Part shown: piece after piece, positions 1 through 17,856 of the stretch | Layout of the letters: each line of letters opens with the position of its first letter | Numbering within the stretch: position 1 is the first letter of the stretch | Origin: Leptospira noguchii serovar Panama str. CZ214 | GTDB taxonomy: Bacteria > Spirochaetota > Leptospiria > Leptospirales > Leptospiraceae | Reading direction: 5' to 3' | Length of the DNA stretch: 64,000 nucleotides | Assembly (NCBI RefSeq): GCF_000306255.2 | Contig: NZ_AKWY02000019.1 | Span: 216,001-280,000, forward strand | Translations under genes and position numbers: made by a program | The notes under the pieces: generated by a model | What the model was told of the DNA's origin: nothing | Databases searched by the model: none | The model's input: only the letters and a program-made list of their open reading frames with translations

Positions 1-2761
<2,761 letters not shown>

Positions 2762-2791
2762 AGAGGTTTGAGTTGCTCCGGAAAAGGATTA

Positions 2792-2876
<85 letters not shown>

Positions 2877-2881
2877 TGTTT

Positions 2882-4058
<1,177 letters not shown>

Positions 4059-4059
<1 letters not shown>

Positions 4060-5126
4060 TGTTAAACAAATTTGAATATATCGTCGTCGATTCTATTTCT
4101 TCTGTGGATCCTAACTCACTTTCTTTGGGACAACTTAATCAGAAGTTTATAGACAAACAAGGGAATCGTTTTGCCCTTCGTTTTAATCGAGACACGAGAA
4201 GGTTAGAATTTGTGAGAATTACTTTAGAATCTCCTAATGAAGCACAAAAACACTTTTCTCGTACTCCCGTTAGACAAGTAGCACATTCGTTGGATCTTTC
4301 TACGACGAAAAAAATTTCTTCTCTGCAGGAAATCATGTCCAAAACCCAAGAGCAGTCTTCTGTAAAAATTCCAAAACCGAGTTCTTCTCAAACTACTAAC
4401 GAAGGAGCGATTCCAAAATCGGTTTTTCAAAGGGATCATCGTAAAACCAAAGAAGTTTCCAATTCTGATTTGGATTTAAGTCAAATGGATCTTAATATTA
4501 TGGATGGTCCAGCAGCTATTTCCACCAAACATGACTCAGGTGATTCTTTACTGAAAATAGAATATGGTTCGTCTGCTTCTTTAGGAGACGGGAACGTTAT
4601 CGAGAAAAAAATTTCCGAACTTACAAAAATTAAAGAAAGAATTCATTCGGTTTTGAATAATCTTCAAAATTCTAAAATTTTTGAAATCACTGGTGATCCT
4701 TCTGAAAATAAGAACATTATAGGAAATTTAAATCGGGAGTTTGACATTGAATTTTTTCAAAAGCTGGATCGATTGATAAATTACCACAAAGAATTGACCA
4801 CTTATCCTAGATCGGTCAACTACTACACGGCTAAATTTGAGTCTTCCAAAAAGCAAATTCTTCAATCTAAAAATACGGATGCTGAAAAACTCAAACTAGT
4901 AACTCTTTGGGAGATGCAGGAGTTGATGCTCGGGTTGGTTCAAAAACTTAAAAAGATGGTTTTAAGCGCTTTGAACGTTTTGAACACCAAAAACGATAAT
5001 CACATCAAACAACTTCCATACAATCAGCAACAAATGTTTCGAGATTCTAGAACCGCGCTTCTTTATTGTTCGGAAGATATTTCTTCTTTGCTTATTTCTT
5101 TGGAAAGTTGGGTCGATACTGAATAG
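4059..5126 (+). CDS. Unrecognised 355-aa protein with helical C-terminal half
   Basis: Function not recognised. Residues 1-75 look globular. Residues 80-170 are polar and low in complexity (Ser, Thr, Lys, Gln), probably a linker. From about residue 185 the protein is mostly helical and charged (ISELTKIKERIHSVLNNLQ, and LVTLWEMQELMLGLVQKLK), consistent with a coiled coil or helical bundle. There is no signal peptide or membrane helix. Its start overlaps the previous stop, and the next gene follows after 12 bp with AGGAG before it. A cytoplasmic scaffold or partner of its operon neighbours is possible, but that is inference. Confidence 0.75.
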
Positions 5127-5133
5127 GAGATAA

Positions 5134-5930
<797 letters not shown>

Positions 5931-5932
5931 GT

Positions 5933-6628
<696 letters not shown>

Positions 6629-7122
6629 GGTTATGTATTTTTCTCAAAGTCTCAAAAAATCATCGGATTCAAATTAAATAAATTATAATATTTTGATTCT
6701 TTAAATATATGATCCCAAGATGGAAAACGTAGCGCGTTTATAAATCAGGAATGTAACGTTTGGCGTGGGTTCCTGCTTGGATTTTACTTTCATTCAAAAT
6801 AAAAAAGCAGAACCGGGCTTGTTACGCGAAAAAAGCCTTCAGTATAACTTTTTCTTACGGAAAAAGTTATACGACAGATCTTAAGGGCGACTCTTTGCAC
6901 GTTTGTATCTCTACCGCAAGATTTTTTAGTAAAATGTGGGAACTACTGCAAATTTAAAGTTTTAACAATTGATTCTGAAAATGTGGGAACTACTGCAAAT
7001 TAAGGTTTATATTATAATGGTTTTCTTAAATACTTGTTGAGTGATAAGCAGCTCTTTAAAAAATACGTTTTCTCTTTTGATTTAAGTTCAATGAACTTTA
7101 TTTTTGCAAAAGTTTTTGAGAT
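6629..7122. repeat. Intergenic repeats: family F copy and two family C words
   Basis: No gene seen between the converging glycosyltransferase and PiT-like genes. From about 6761 to 6828 lies a family F copy (GTTCCTGC, spacer, then GCAGAACCGGGCTTGTTACG), whose two sides can pair into a stem; its partner is at 31477. Two copies of AAAATGTGGGAACTACTGCA start near 6931 and 6979, 48 bp apart in the same orientation. The plus-strand reading frame through this stretch is only translated repeat. Confidence 0.7.
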
Positions 7123-8214
7123 CTACTTTAAAAAATCTGCGGTTGTATCTGGATAAATTTGAGAAGCTAAAATAAAAATAAAAATGCTGACTGCAATTCC
7201 CATAGAAGCAAACAATACGTCTTTTCCAACTTTTCTAAAAGTTTCTAAATAAGGAAGATCCCTAAAGGTCATAAAATTAAGAATGATTTCTCTTCCTGCT
7301 AACATTCCTAAAAATACCCAAGTAGTCGACATGGGCGTTTTGCTCCATTCGTGAAAAACGATTAGAATTGTTCCATAAACTAAATCTACGATCGTCGCCG
7401 CTTTGGACCATTGAATATCCGATTTTTCAGTTACGAGTTCTTGGATGGTTCCTCCATTTGTGTAAAGAATAATTCCCAGAGCAGCGACTAACATAAACAT
7501 TGCGAGGATGAATTCTAAGATAGAAAGTTGTCTAGGTAAATAAATTACAATATTAGCTGCGTCTTGTCGTAACCATGCAATCCAAAGATAAATTGTAGAT
7601 AACCATTGAAAGATCGCCCAACGTTTTTCACTTTTAGGATCTGGAACGTGATCTTCTGTGTATTCTTTTGAATCTATTTTTACCAGAATTCCCCAGACGA
7701 GTAACGCGGTACCGAATGCGATTCCGTAACCAAAAAATGATTTAGTCAGTATCTTTTCGATGTTACTTCCACCAAAAAGTCCTAAGATTAAAAAAGTAGT
7801 GGAGATAGGAGATTTTAGTCGGGTAATCACTACTAAAATTAAAGGAGCTAAAAGTTGTATCAGATTGAATTGTCGAATTTCCGGAAAATTTTCCAAACGT
7901 CCAAAATGAATCTGGGTACCGTTCCAAAACCAAGCGGTTAAAAAAATTAAAATCAAGGTTCCGCCTAAGACGACTAACTTTAAAATCCAATGAACGTTTT
8001 TTTTACTTTCTATAAAAGTTCCTACGGTTTGTACCGCGTCATTTCCAGCAACGGAAAATGCACTGATAAAAAATGCAAACCAACCTAAATAATAAGAAGA
8101 TAATCTAAATTGATAAGAGACAATCATCAGAATTCCAGCGATCGCAACCAAAGAATAAAATCGGATTTGGTCCCGAGCGCTAGGATGTTGAAAGTCTATT
8201 TCATTTTGTTTCAT
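7123..8214 (-). CDS. PiT-family-like permease (probable phosphate/anion transporter)
   Basis: A 363-residue integral membrane protein with about nine to ten hydrophobic segments. Two features recall the PiT inorganic phosphate transporters: AGNDAVQTVGTF in the N-terminal half (PiT signature G-ND-A--GT), and two internal repeats of the second motif, KSPISTTFLILG and KTPMSTTWVFLG, equivalent to TPVSTTH. The family drives phosphate uptake with Na+ or H+. The sequence is divergent, so the substrate is uncertain. I place the start at ATG 8214 (MKQNEIDFQH). An upstream in-frame extension to 8280 reads into the terminal repeat of the neighbouring IS630 element and is probably not native. No strong SD precedes the ATG. 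Confidence 0.6.
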   Translation of the reverse strand: MKQNEIDFQHPSARDQIRFYSLVAIAGILMIVSYQFRLSSYYLGWFAFFISAFSVAGNDAVQTVGTFIESKKNVHWILKLVVLGGTLILIFLTAWFWNGTQIHFGRLENFPEIRQFNLIQLLAPLILVVITRLKSPISTTFLILGLFGGSNIEKILTKSFFGYGIAFGTALLVWGILVKIDSKEYTEDHVPDPKSEKRWAIFQWLSTIYLWIAWLRQDAANIVIYLPRQLSILEFILAMFMLVAALGIILYTNGGTIQELVTEKSDIQWSKAATIVDLVYGTILIVFHEWSKTPMSTTWVFLGMLAGREIILNFMTFRDLPYLETFRKVGKDVLFASMGIAVSIFIFILASQIYPDTTADFLK

Positions 8215-8254
8215 TGAAAAGGTATCTGCAAAGCAAATGCTTAAAAAGATACTA

Positions 8255-9360
<1,106 letters not shown>

Positions 9361-9414
9361 TAATAAAACTCCAGAACTCCCGTCAAGGTGTTCCGGAGAG
9401 TTTATGAGGGTAGT

Positions 9415-10194
9415 TTAATCTAGAAAACGTTTACCGTATTTGGATTCTATATCTCGAATATCGAATAGTATAAAAAAGTCTATGGTTTTAAAAACCTTGT
9501 CCAGCGCTGGAGTTCCACAAATTTGAGCTCCTGCTCTGAGGTAACCTTTGATCAACGCAGGAACTCTTTTATGAACTGCTTTCATATCGTCTGCTTGAAA
9601 GTTAGGATTGAAACCAGGAATTTCAAAACTTGGAAGAGGTCTTATATCAAATTCTTTTTCAGCGAGAGCGTTCTTATCTTTTAGATACGCATAAACTTCG
9701 TTTGCCGATTGTACATCCGTTTGATGTATAGAACCACATCCAAAAAGGTATCTAACGTTATATTTTTGCATATACGCTCCGAGTTCTGCCCAAAGCATAG
9801 AAATTACGGAACCGTCTCTATATTGGGGATGAACACAACTTCTACCTATCTCTGCAGTTTCGGCGTCTAATTCGTAAATTTTTGTAATGTCAAATTCGTT
9901 GTCTGAATAAAAACCTAAATTTTGTTTTGCTACGGATCTTCTTAAAATTCGATAAGTACCTACAATTTTATTTTCCTGGTTCTTATCGATTACAATCAAA
10001 TGATCGCAGAAAAGATCGTATTCATCCCTATCTTTGCGAGTTGCGGCGGATTGAGGAAGACCTTCTCCCAATTCGAGATTGAAAACTTCATAACGAAGTG
10101 CAAGAGTACGCTCTATTTCTAACTGGTTTTCGGCGATCCGAACTTCCAGTTTTCGTTCTGTTTTGATTTTGTTATCCACGAAACCGGTTCCCAT
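9415..10194 (-). CDS. OlsB-like N-acyltransferase (GNAT superfamily, acyl-ACP type)
   Basis: A 259-residue protein of the Acetyltransf_5 / hemolysin-like group that includes OlsB, the enzyme that transfers a 3-hydroxyacyl chain from acyl-ACP to ornithine in ornithine-lipid synthesis. Visible features are [14 protein letters not shown] near the N-terminus, [12 protein letters not shown], the acyl-donor motif [19 protein letters not shown], and the conserved C-terminal block [35 protein letters not shown]. The length matches the family (about 250-300 aa). No acyltransferase partner (OlsA) is nearby, so the acceptor may be ornithine or another amine. It is a single gene between the IS630 element and a long repeat-filled gap. 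Confidence 0.78.
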   Translation of the reverse strand: MGTGFVDNKIKTERKLEVRIAENQLEIERTLALRYEVFNLELGEGLPQSAATRKDRDEYDLFCDHLIVIDKNQENKIVGTYRILRRSVAKQNLGFYSDNEFDITKIYELDAETAEIGRSCVHPQYRDGSVISMLWAELGAYMQKYNVRYLFGCGSIHQTDVQSANEVYAYLKDKNALAEKEFDIRPLPSFEIPGFNPNFQADDMKAVHKRVPALIKGYLRAGAQICGTPALDKVFKTIDFFILFDIRDIESKYGKRFLD

Positions 10195-11493
<1,299 letters not shown>

Positions 11494-11940
11494 TTATATA
11501 GTTCTGAAGAAATTGAAAGCTTTCTGAATGATCTTTTCATATTCAATTTTATCAAAGAAAATAGATTCTATATTTGTCATTAAATATGGCTCTTCATAAC
11601 CATTTTCATATGCAAAATTACTCCATATATATTTTGAACTATCAGATGTAATCTTGCAAGCATATGCACCACAACCTATATCTCCACATTCAGGACAAAT
11701 ATAAATTAAAGATCGTCCAGAGTCAGTTTTAGGTAGTTGTAAAAGTAATAATTCTTTATAAATATCTAAGTTATCAAACCCTTTCACAAAACAACCCATT
11801 AAATCACTTTCTTTGTCTAGTTTATTTAGCAAAGATTTTTTATTGATTAAAAAATCGAGAGATGAACGTTCGGTTGTGTAACTTGAATTCGACGTAAATC
11901 CTTTTCTGCGTAGAATCGTAAAACCAAGTTGTGATAACAT
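11494..11940 (-). CDS. Unrecognised 148-aa protein with CPECGDIGCGAYACKI motif
   Basis: A soluble protein without signal peptide. Its centre carries YICPECGDIGCGAYACKI, two Cys pairs that could bind zinc, followed by YIWSNFAYENGYEEP. I recall a similar motif pair (C-x2-C-x-D-x-GC-G, then W-x-x-F--EN) in small uncharacterised proteins of Bacillus and actinobacteria, some of them in immunity or defence neighbourhoods, but I cannot assign a function. It is preceded by AGGATG about 10 bases before the ATG. It stands alone between a long repeat region and another orphan gene on the same strand. Confidence 0.7.
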   Translation of the reverse strand: MLSQLGFTILRRKGFTSNSSYTTERSSLDFLINKKSLLNKLDKESDLMGCFVKGFDNLDIYKELLLLQLPKTDSGRSLIYICPECGDIGCGAYACKITSDSSKYIWSNFAYENGYEEPYLMTNIESIFFDKIEYEKIIQKAFNFFRTI

Positions 11941-12020
11941 TACCTAACATCCTGAATATTAATTTTTATCATCAATTTACTTTTTGTTCGTTAAAAACAA
12001 AATTCAAAATTTTCAACTAA

Positions 12021-12815
12021 CTAGGATTCAACGACATTGAGTTTGATTGTATCCAATATCTTGGTAACTTTCTTGTCGAATTTCTTATTGAATACAAAAG
12101 AGTTTAAAGTTTTTTCAAGAAATAGAATCATTTCAACGGCTTTCCATTTAAGAATGTCGTTGTGATTTTGAATTTTACCGGAATGAAGATCGATAGAAAT
12201 CCCTCGAATGGATTGGTTTTTAAAATCTCTTCTGAGTGCGATAAATAGGGCTTGCGACTCGGGGGTTAAAAATCTAAATTTTTTAGAAAAAAGTACTGCG
12301 TCATGAAAATATTCGGGTCGAATTATCGAGCCATTCAATCTGAGAGATAAAATCAAAAAACCTATAAAGTCTGAAATCTGATGAAAAATTCCGAGCCCCG
12401 GAACGTCTTGTCCGGGATACAACCTACTTTTATCCATGGTTTGAGATTTCGGATGACGTGTCTGTAGCCAATTTATGATCAAATACTTCTCTTTAAAAAA
12501 GTAGTCGTTAATTTCCAATCTGTATTCTTGAATGCTTAAACGAAGATGTAATAAAATTTCTTTATCGGAAATTAAAACGAGTCTTTGAAAATCTTCTCCC
12601 ATTCCTGAAATTTCAAGTTGAATTTTTGGATAACCTTTCTTTCGGATTTCAGGAAGAATTCCAGTGATTTCTAATAATTCTAATATACTTTCTCTTGTTA
12701 GGGAATTGAAAAGATTACCCTCTTGATGTGGGAAGATAGAACCGTCTACGCCGGTTAGAAATTCGTCATATACGAAATCGAAAAATCTAGGGTTACCGTA
12801 ACTCGATTTGGTCAT
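12021..12815 (-). CDS. Unrecognised 264-aa leptospiral protein
   Basis: Not recognised. The protein is soluble, with mixed alpha/beta character: LVLISDKEILLHLRLSIQEY, then a conserved-looking stretch SRLYPGQDVPGLGIFHQISD, then ALFIALRRDFKNQSIRGISI. It has no signal peptide, membrane helix or familiar catalytic motif. It lies on the same strand as the 148-aa orphan, separated by 80 bp, so the two may share a transcript. Reading frame length and normal composition support a real gene. Confidence 0.72.
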   Translation of the reverse strand: MTKSSYGNPRFFDFVYDEFLTGVDGSIFPHQEGNLFNSLTRESILELLEITGILPEIRKKGYPKIQLEISGMGEDFQRLVLISDKEILLHLRLSIQEYRLEINDYFFKEKYLIINWLQTRHPKSQTMDKSRLYPGQDVPGLGIFHQISDFIGFLILSLRLNGSIIRPEYFHDAVLFSKKFRFLTPESQALFIALRRDFKNQSIRGISIDLHSGKIQNHNDILKWKAVEMILFLEKTLNSFVFNKKFDKKVTKILDTIKLNVVES

Positions 12816-13210
12816 GATAATATAATAAAGTCAAATGGTTTAAAACGAAATCTTTTTGTTCCAAGATTCCATCAAAATCCTTTGGTATTTTTTTTTTCAA
12901 GGATAATCCCTAAGTCAAAAAATTGCAAATCATAAGATCGATTAACCTAAGATTTACCAAATGGTTTAGTTTGGGTTTGAATCTGTCCCGAAAACTTTAA
13001 AATCAATCATGAATCTTCAATAAAATGTATGGGTTTCTATATTTTATTGAAACTCAGTTTATCACTTTTGCAGATTCTTTATCAAAAATATTGAGTTGAT
13101 AACTGAGTAAACGTCTGAATTAAGTAATTTTCTATTTAATGGTAGTATTCTAAAAACAAAATGACTTAACCATAACTTGTTTTTTTGAAGAGATAAAGAC
13201 GATCCAATTT
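12816..13210. other. Gene-free AT-rich spacer
   Basis: Nothing recognisable: no reading frame of note and no clear copy of the repeat families. Confidence 0.6.
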
Positions 13211-14062
13211 TTATAGAATGGATTTTAATACTAGATCCGGAGACTCCACTTGAGGATAGTGACCAATTCCTAAAAGTTCTACTATGTCTGCCGAAGGAAC
13301 AAGTTCTCTATATCGTTTTACGATATTCTTACCACTGATCGGGTCTTCTATACCATTGATCATTCGAATTGGGATCGGAGAATTGAGTAAAGCATTTACC
13401 CAACGCGACCTGTTTATTTTTCTCTCCTGCATGTATCGAATCAACTTATAAGCAATTTTTTCTCCGCCATCGAAAGAAACTAACTCCCAAAATTGATCTA
13501 GTTCTTCAAGACTCGGTTTTGTATTTGTTCCGAAAACAGAGGAAAAATTTTTTTGAAAAGACTTACGGTTCATAAATTCGGAAAGAATCCATCCCAAAGG
13601 ACTGTGTAATAGTTTTTGTATAAACTTGGGTCTATGAGATTCCGGAAAAATTCCTCCATTGAGTAAAGTGATCGCTTGGATTTTAAGTCCTTTTGTTCCT
13701 GAATTTTTTCTATCTATAAAACGTGAGAGTAATTCCTGTGTCACAGTATCCCCTAAGTTATGTGCGAGAATTTTGGTTTCTAAGATTCCTTTGTCGCTTA
13801 ACAATTTTTCGATTATATCCGCTTGTAAAAAAATAGAATAATCAATCTTAGGTTTGGATGAAAATCCGAACCCTAGTAAGTCCAGAGCGATAACTCTCCT
13901 ATTCTTGGAAAGTGGTCGCCAGATTTTTTCCCAATCAAAAGACGCGGTCGGAAATCCGTGGATCAAAAGTATATTTTCACCTTTACCTTCTTCTTTAAAG
14001 AAAATTTTCCAGTTTTGATAAGTAGTATAATTTCCAGATTGTTTCCACGTTTCTAAGTTCAT
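13211..14062 (-). CDS. MEST-like alpha/beta hydrolase with Asn at the nucleophile position
   Basis: A 283-residue alpha/beta-hydrolase. The oxyanion region is LLIHGFPTASFDW and the next strand VIALDLLGFGFSSKP. Overall it resembles MEST/PEG1-like enzymes: LNGGIFPESHRP, then FGTNTKPSLEELDQFW, SRWVNALLNSPIPIRMING, and the catalytic acid and His in GIEDP and GIGHYPQVESP. In MEST proteins the nucleophile elbow reads SHDYGD with Asp. Here it reads AHNLGDTV, and the codon is AAC (Asn). The enzyme may be inactive, may mature by deamidation, or may have changed function. The C-terminus is slightly short. It is a single gene. Confidence 0.78.
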   Translation of the reverse strand: MNLETWKQSGNYTTYQNWKIFFKEEGKGENILLIHGFPTASFDWEKIWRPLSKNRRVIALDLLGFGFSSKPKIDYSIFLQADIIEKLLSDKGILETKILAHNLGDTVTQELLSRFIDRKNSGTKGLKIQAITLLNGGIFPESHRPKFIQKLLHSPLGWILSEFMNRKSFQKNFSSVFGTNTKPSLEELDQFWELVSFDGGEKIAYKLIRYMQERKINRSRWVNALLNSPIPIRMINGIEDPISGKNIVKRYRELVPSADIVELLGIGHYPQVESPDLVLKSIL

Positions 14063-14556
14063 ATGATCTCCGTTTTACTACTCAGATAGATTTTTCTGAT
14101 AAAGTACATTAGATTTTGCGATTTGCTGTAAATGAAAGTTCTATAAAATTTCAAAAGAATCATCGTGTTCTTCATAAAACCGTTGTTTTGCGGTCTTCAG
14201 AAAAATTAAAAATCTATTTTAGAGAAGTTTCCTAAAAACATTAAAGAAATCTGTTACAATTATTTGGCAAGTTTTAAATAAAACGGAACCGTTGCGTTTT
14301 TTAAACCGTACTTTATGATTGAGTTTTCGGATCTAAAAAACGATTTTATTGAAAATGAAAAGTACTTTAAATGATTAAAAATTAGTAAAAGTTATTTCAA
14401 AGTATTATAAAAATCTATTATATTTATTTGTTAAGTTTTTAAAATCTGTTCCACAATTTAAAACTTTATTTTTTGAGACTCATAAAAAAACAAGGTTCTT
14501 CTATATTTGGGAACAGACATTGAATAAAATTACATTTTAAATTCCTAAGAAATAAT
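14063..14556. other. Gene-free AT-rich spacer with a degenerate direct repeat
   Basis: No gene. Two loosely similar stretches (about 14230-14277 and 14393-14443, sharing AAAATCT-TTA-ATTATTTG--AAGTTTT) recur a third time near 16997-17041. These may be an old repeat family, but the similarity is weak. Confidence 0.5.
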
Positions 14557-16551
14557 TTATAAAGTAAACCGATCGGTAATTCGTCTCAAATCTTCCGCTG
14601 AAATTTCAAGGTTTTTTGCGGAAGAAGAAATTTCGTCCGCTCCGGAGGCGGTACCTAATGTATGATCATTAATCTGAACGATTGCTTGTGTAATCTCGTG
14701 AAAGGCTTGTTTTTGTTCGTCCATAGCCTGTTTTACGAATTCCGCATCGGCTCCTACCTTATCGGCGTTTTCTGCTACTTGTTGATTAATTTCTTCTTGA
14801 GCGTTCGTAATTTCGTACAACCTTTTCATTGCTTTGGAAACCGTATCCGTATTTTTGATGATTTCATGAATCACTTCGGAGGAAGATTGGATGCCGTTTG
14901 CTCCTGAATCCAATTCGTGATTGTTTCTTAAAATCATTTCGCTGATCGATTTGATAGAAAAGTTGGTTCTTTCTGATAATTTAGAAATTTCTTCCGCTAC
15001 AACCGCAAATCCTTTTCCTGCTTCTCCGGCTCTTGCAGCTTCGATTGCAGCGTTTAATGCCAGAAGAGAGGTTTGATCTGAAATATCGTTAATGATTCCG
15101 ATAATCGCAGACATTTCTCCCGAAGATTTAATTATGTTTTGAACCATGGTCTTCATCTGGCCGAGAGACTCTTCCCCTTTTACCGCTTGTAAAGAAATTC
15201 CTTGAGTTAATTGAAGCGCCTGCTTGATTTCTGATCCGATTTCACTGACGCTGGAAGAAAGGTTTTTTATATTATTATGAAATTCTATTATATTGTTATA
15301 CTGACGATTTGTTCCTGCCGAAATATTGTCCATCCCGGATGAAAGTTCTTCTACGGTAGCAGACATTTCTTCCGTAGATGCGGCGGTTGCTTGTGCTCCG
15401 GCTGCAAAGGAATTGGAAGAGGTTGTTAATTTTTCTGAAAACGAGGCCAATTCGGTGGAAACATTTTGAATTTCTTTTAAAGAATTACGAATACTGAATA
15501 TAAACGAATTTAAATCCTGGCTCATCGAACCGATTTCGTCCTCGTATACAACCTTGATATTGGATCTAAGATCTCCTTCCGACATAGTTTTAAAAAGTTT
15601 ACTTGCGTTTTCCAATGGACTTAAACGTTTTTTTAAAAGAACGTAAAGTAGATAAGAAGAAACGGATGCAGTTGCAGCACCAGCCAAAACGATTAAAACC
15701 AAAAGTCCAAATAATGATTCTCTGATTTCTGATTTGGGTTGAACCGCTACGATCGAGGTTTTCCATGTATCTAATTTATAAGGAATTACGTAGTGTTCGT
15801 CTCCTTGAGAAAAAAATTCGGTCATATTTCCGGTTTTTAATTCTAAGATCGTTTTACCGTAATTTTCTTTTGAGATGTCTAGATTTAGAACTTGATTCTT
15901 TTCTGGGTGAGCGATAACAACACCTTCTTGTTCCATCGCAAAAACATATCCTTGTTCTCCGATTTTAATTTCTTTGATGATTTTTTCAGAAATGGAATCG
16001 AAAGAAAGTGCAACCCCTACGAGTCCGATTGGATGATTTCCTTCTAAAATCGGAACTGAAATTAATGCGACTGGTAAACCATTGATCGGAGATTTTCTTG
16101 CTTTTGCTAAATAAGCTTTTCCTTCTTTTGCAGTAAAAACGCTTTGTTCCATTTTTACTTCGGAAATTTTGATCCCTATGCTTTTACCTCCTACTCCATC
16201 TACAATGACCGTTGCATCTTTATCTAGAGAACAAACGAAAATATTTTCGTAAACCCCGTATCTCTGCATAAGATCTTGATAAAAATTTCCGGCTATGGGA
16301 GAGCCAGATTTTAATGACTCTAAAGTTCGCGGATCATTTGCAATCGTCCATGCTACGTTTACGTGATTTGTTAGAAAAGAATCAAAATCTAAGCCGACTA
16401 CTGTAATGATACTTTTCATTTGGCTGAGATAGTTCTCTGTTATTTTTTTCTTTCCTACAAAGAAGGCGACTGCCGAAATAATACAGGTCAAAGCGAATAA
16501 AATTGAAATTCCAGAAATTAATAAGATGAATTTAAGATTCCTGTGACGCAT
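14557..16551 (-). CDS. Methyl-accepting chemotaxis protein with periplasmic Cache sensor
   Basis: A 664-residue transmembrane chemoreceptor. TM1 is at about residues 8-32 ([20 protein letters not shown]). The periplasmic part (about 33-278) looks like a double Cache domain, with [15 protein letters not shown] and [17 protein letters not shown]2 is at about 280-303, then HAMP to about 358. The signalling domain carries the conserved tip region [18 protein letters not shown] and [18 protein letters not shown]. It passes ligand signals to CheA/CheW. No CheR-binding tail is visible at the C-terminus. It is monocistronic, with long gene-free stretches on both sides; the ligand cannot be inferred. 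Confidence 0.93.
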   Translation of the reverse strand: MRHRNLKFILLISGISILFALTCIISAVAFFVGKKKITENYLSQMKSIITVVGLDFDSFLTNHVNVAWTIANDPRTLESLKSGSPIAGNFYQDLMQRYGVYENIFVCSLDKDATVIVDGVGGKSIGIKISEVKMEQSVFTAKEGKAYLAKARKSPINGLPVALISVPILEGNHPIGLVGVALSFDSISEKIIKEIKIGEQGYVFAMEQEGVVIAHPEKNQVLNLDISKENYGKTILELKTGNMTEFFSQGDEHYVIPYKLDTWKTSIVAVQPKSEIRESLFGLLVLIVLAGAATASVSSYLLYVLLKKRLSPLENASKLFKTMSEGDLRSNIKVVYEDEIGSMSQDLNSFIFSIRNSLKEIQNVSTELASFSEKLTTSSNSFAAGAQATAASTEEMSATVEELSSGMDNISAGTNRQYNNIIEFHNNIKNLSSSVSEIGSEIKQALQLTQGISLQAVKGEESLGQMKTMVQNIIKSSGEMSAIIGIINDISDQTSLLALNAAIEAARAGEAGKGFAVVAEEISKLSERTNFSIKSISEMILRNNHELDSGANGIQSSSEVIHEIIKNTDTVSKAMKRLYEITNAQEEINQQVAENADKVGADAEFVKQAMDEQKQAFHEITQAIVQINDHTLGTASGADEISSSAKNLEISAEDLRRITDRFTL

Positions 16552-16860
16552 TACAAACTCCAGATGGTTCTGTTACCAGACTTTCACTAGGGTTTGTTTT
16601 GAAAACACAGAACGGTGTTGGTTTGTTTGATTCTTTTGGTTTTAATTTTAAGTAAATTGAAGTAATACTCACTTAGAGAAACTTTTAAATTTTTTTTGAA
16701 AGAAGTTTAGGTTTTTTAACGATTATTTTTGTGACAGTTTCACATATCGTTTTTTGTTTATAGGCCTTTCAAAATTAAATAACCATTTGCTGTAAAACCG
16801 TCCAGGGTTTTTACTCTTTCAACCTATTTAATTATTATAATAAGAATCGTTTTGATATTA

Positions 16861-16920
16861 GAGTTGTTGAAAAAGTTAAGTTTTAGAATTCAATGTATTC
16901 TTTCGTTTTTTCTTTTATTA
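16861..16920 (+). repeat. Family A remnant, copy 2 (left end only)
   Basis: TA followed by GAGTTGTTGAAAAAG; the interior and right end no longer match the family. The right boundary given is arbitrary. Confidence 0.45.
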
Positions 16921-17475
16921 AGGAGAACAGATAATTCCGTTTTCCTAATGGTAGATGTATAATTTTAAAAGACTCAAATAAGCTTTAGGCTATTTAAGAG
17001 TATTATAAAAATATATTATATTCATTTAATGAGTTTTTGACAAACCGAACTAAAAATCAAATTGATTTCTGTAATTTTAATTCTCTTTAAATCGTATTTT
17101 GGGTTTTTGAATCGTTTTCTTGTTGTTAAATTATAAATCCAAAATTTTTTGAGAAATGAAAGAACCATAGTTGTTCGTTATGATAACGACAACTAAATCT
17201 AGAGTATAAACCTATACAATAGAATACAAATCAAATGTTCCATGTGTTATCAATGTAGAATGCACGGACCAAATACAGATTAGAGGTTCATCTATCTTTC
17301 TCAAATTGAGTATTTAAATGTTTATCACAAAATTCCGTTTCAGATAAGTTCTATGAATCCGATGTGAAAGCGATTGAAGAGTAGGAGAAACTAAAGCAGA
17401 ACGCTCTTTCAAACTCAGCGTTTCCTCCCTGAACTCAATGCATCGCTCGACAGATCGCGTTTTATAATAAAAATA

Positions 17476-17573
17476 GAGTTGTTGAAAAATGAATCGCCAC
17501 TTAGTTTCTGTTTCATGGAAACGGTCCATTGAAGCAGTTTTATTAATCGTCACATGTAATTTTTCAACAACTC
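17476..17573 (+). repeat. Family A element (MITE-like), copy 3
   Basis: A complete 98-bp copy: GAGTTGTTGAAAAATG at the left, ATTTTTCAACAACTC at the right, TA on both sides (17474-17475, 17574-17575). The interior has TTTCATGGAAACGGTCCATT and GAAGCAGTTTTATTAAT. Confidence 0.88.
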
Positions 17574-17577
17574 TAAT

Positions 17578-17690
17578 AAATTGAAACCAAAGACGATAGT
17601 TGTATAACGTTTTCTGCATACAATTGATTGACTGGAGCTGAAAGCGCGGTCCGATCTGCCCGTGGCAGCTGGATTCGTCCTGATTTTTTT
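17578..17690 (-). repeat. Family D core, reversed and truncated
   Basis: Matches the core at 10540-10640 in reverse: TTGAAACCAAAGACGATAGT, GTATAACGTTTTCTGCATAC, then the GC-rich block with CTGGAGCTGA and CCCGTGGCAGCTGGATTCG. The outer AACGTGAGTTC end is missing. It begins directly at the right end of family A copy 3. Confidence 0.65.
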
Positions 17691-17856
17691 TACTGAATTT
17701 TGATGAGACAGAACGTTTCTGAACGAAATACCGGATTTTCAAGAAAGATTGAAATTGATCCCAGCTGACTTTGGAGTCGTTTTGATTCTTAGGTCATCCA
17801 GACTTGATCCTTGAATCAGAATTGAAATCTTTTCCTGGAAAATATATATTGCCTTA

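Larger units (their letters stand above)
16552..17856. repeat. 1.3-kb gene-free region with family A, B and D pieces
   Basis: No credible gene. It contains a one-ended family A remnant (16861-, GAGTTGTTGAAAAAG), a reversed block (about 17293-17460) that matches the 10660-10785 block in inverted orientation (family B right half plus the AACTCAGCG mosaic), a complete family A copy (17476-17573) and a reversed family D core (about 17578-17690). The 142-aa minus-strand frame across 17314-17742 is assembled from these repeats and is not called. Confidence 0.7.

Noticed and set aside
6760..6957. 65-codon plus-strand frame containing KMWELLQI; similar frames at 19631 and 38372
   Set aside because: MWELLQ is simply ATGTGGGAACTACTGCAA, the family C word, in translation. 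The frames have no SD and no conserved context.
17314..17742. 142-codon minus-strand frame
   Set aside because: It runs through a family A copy, a reversed D core and a B/mosaic block; it is a chance frame across repeats, and its pieces recur elsewhere in other frames.
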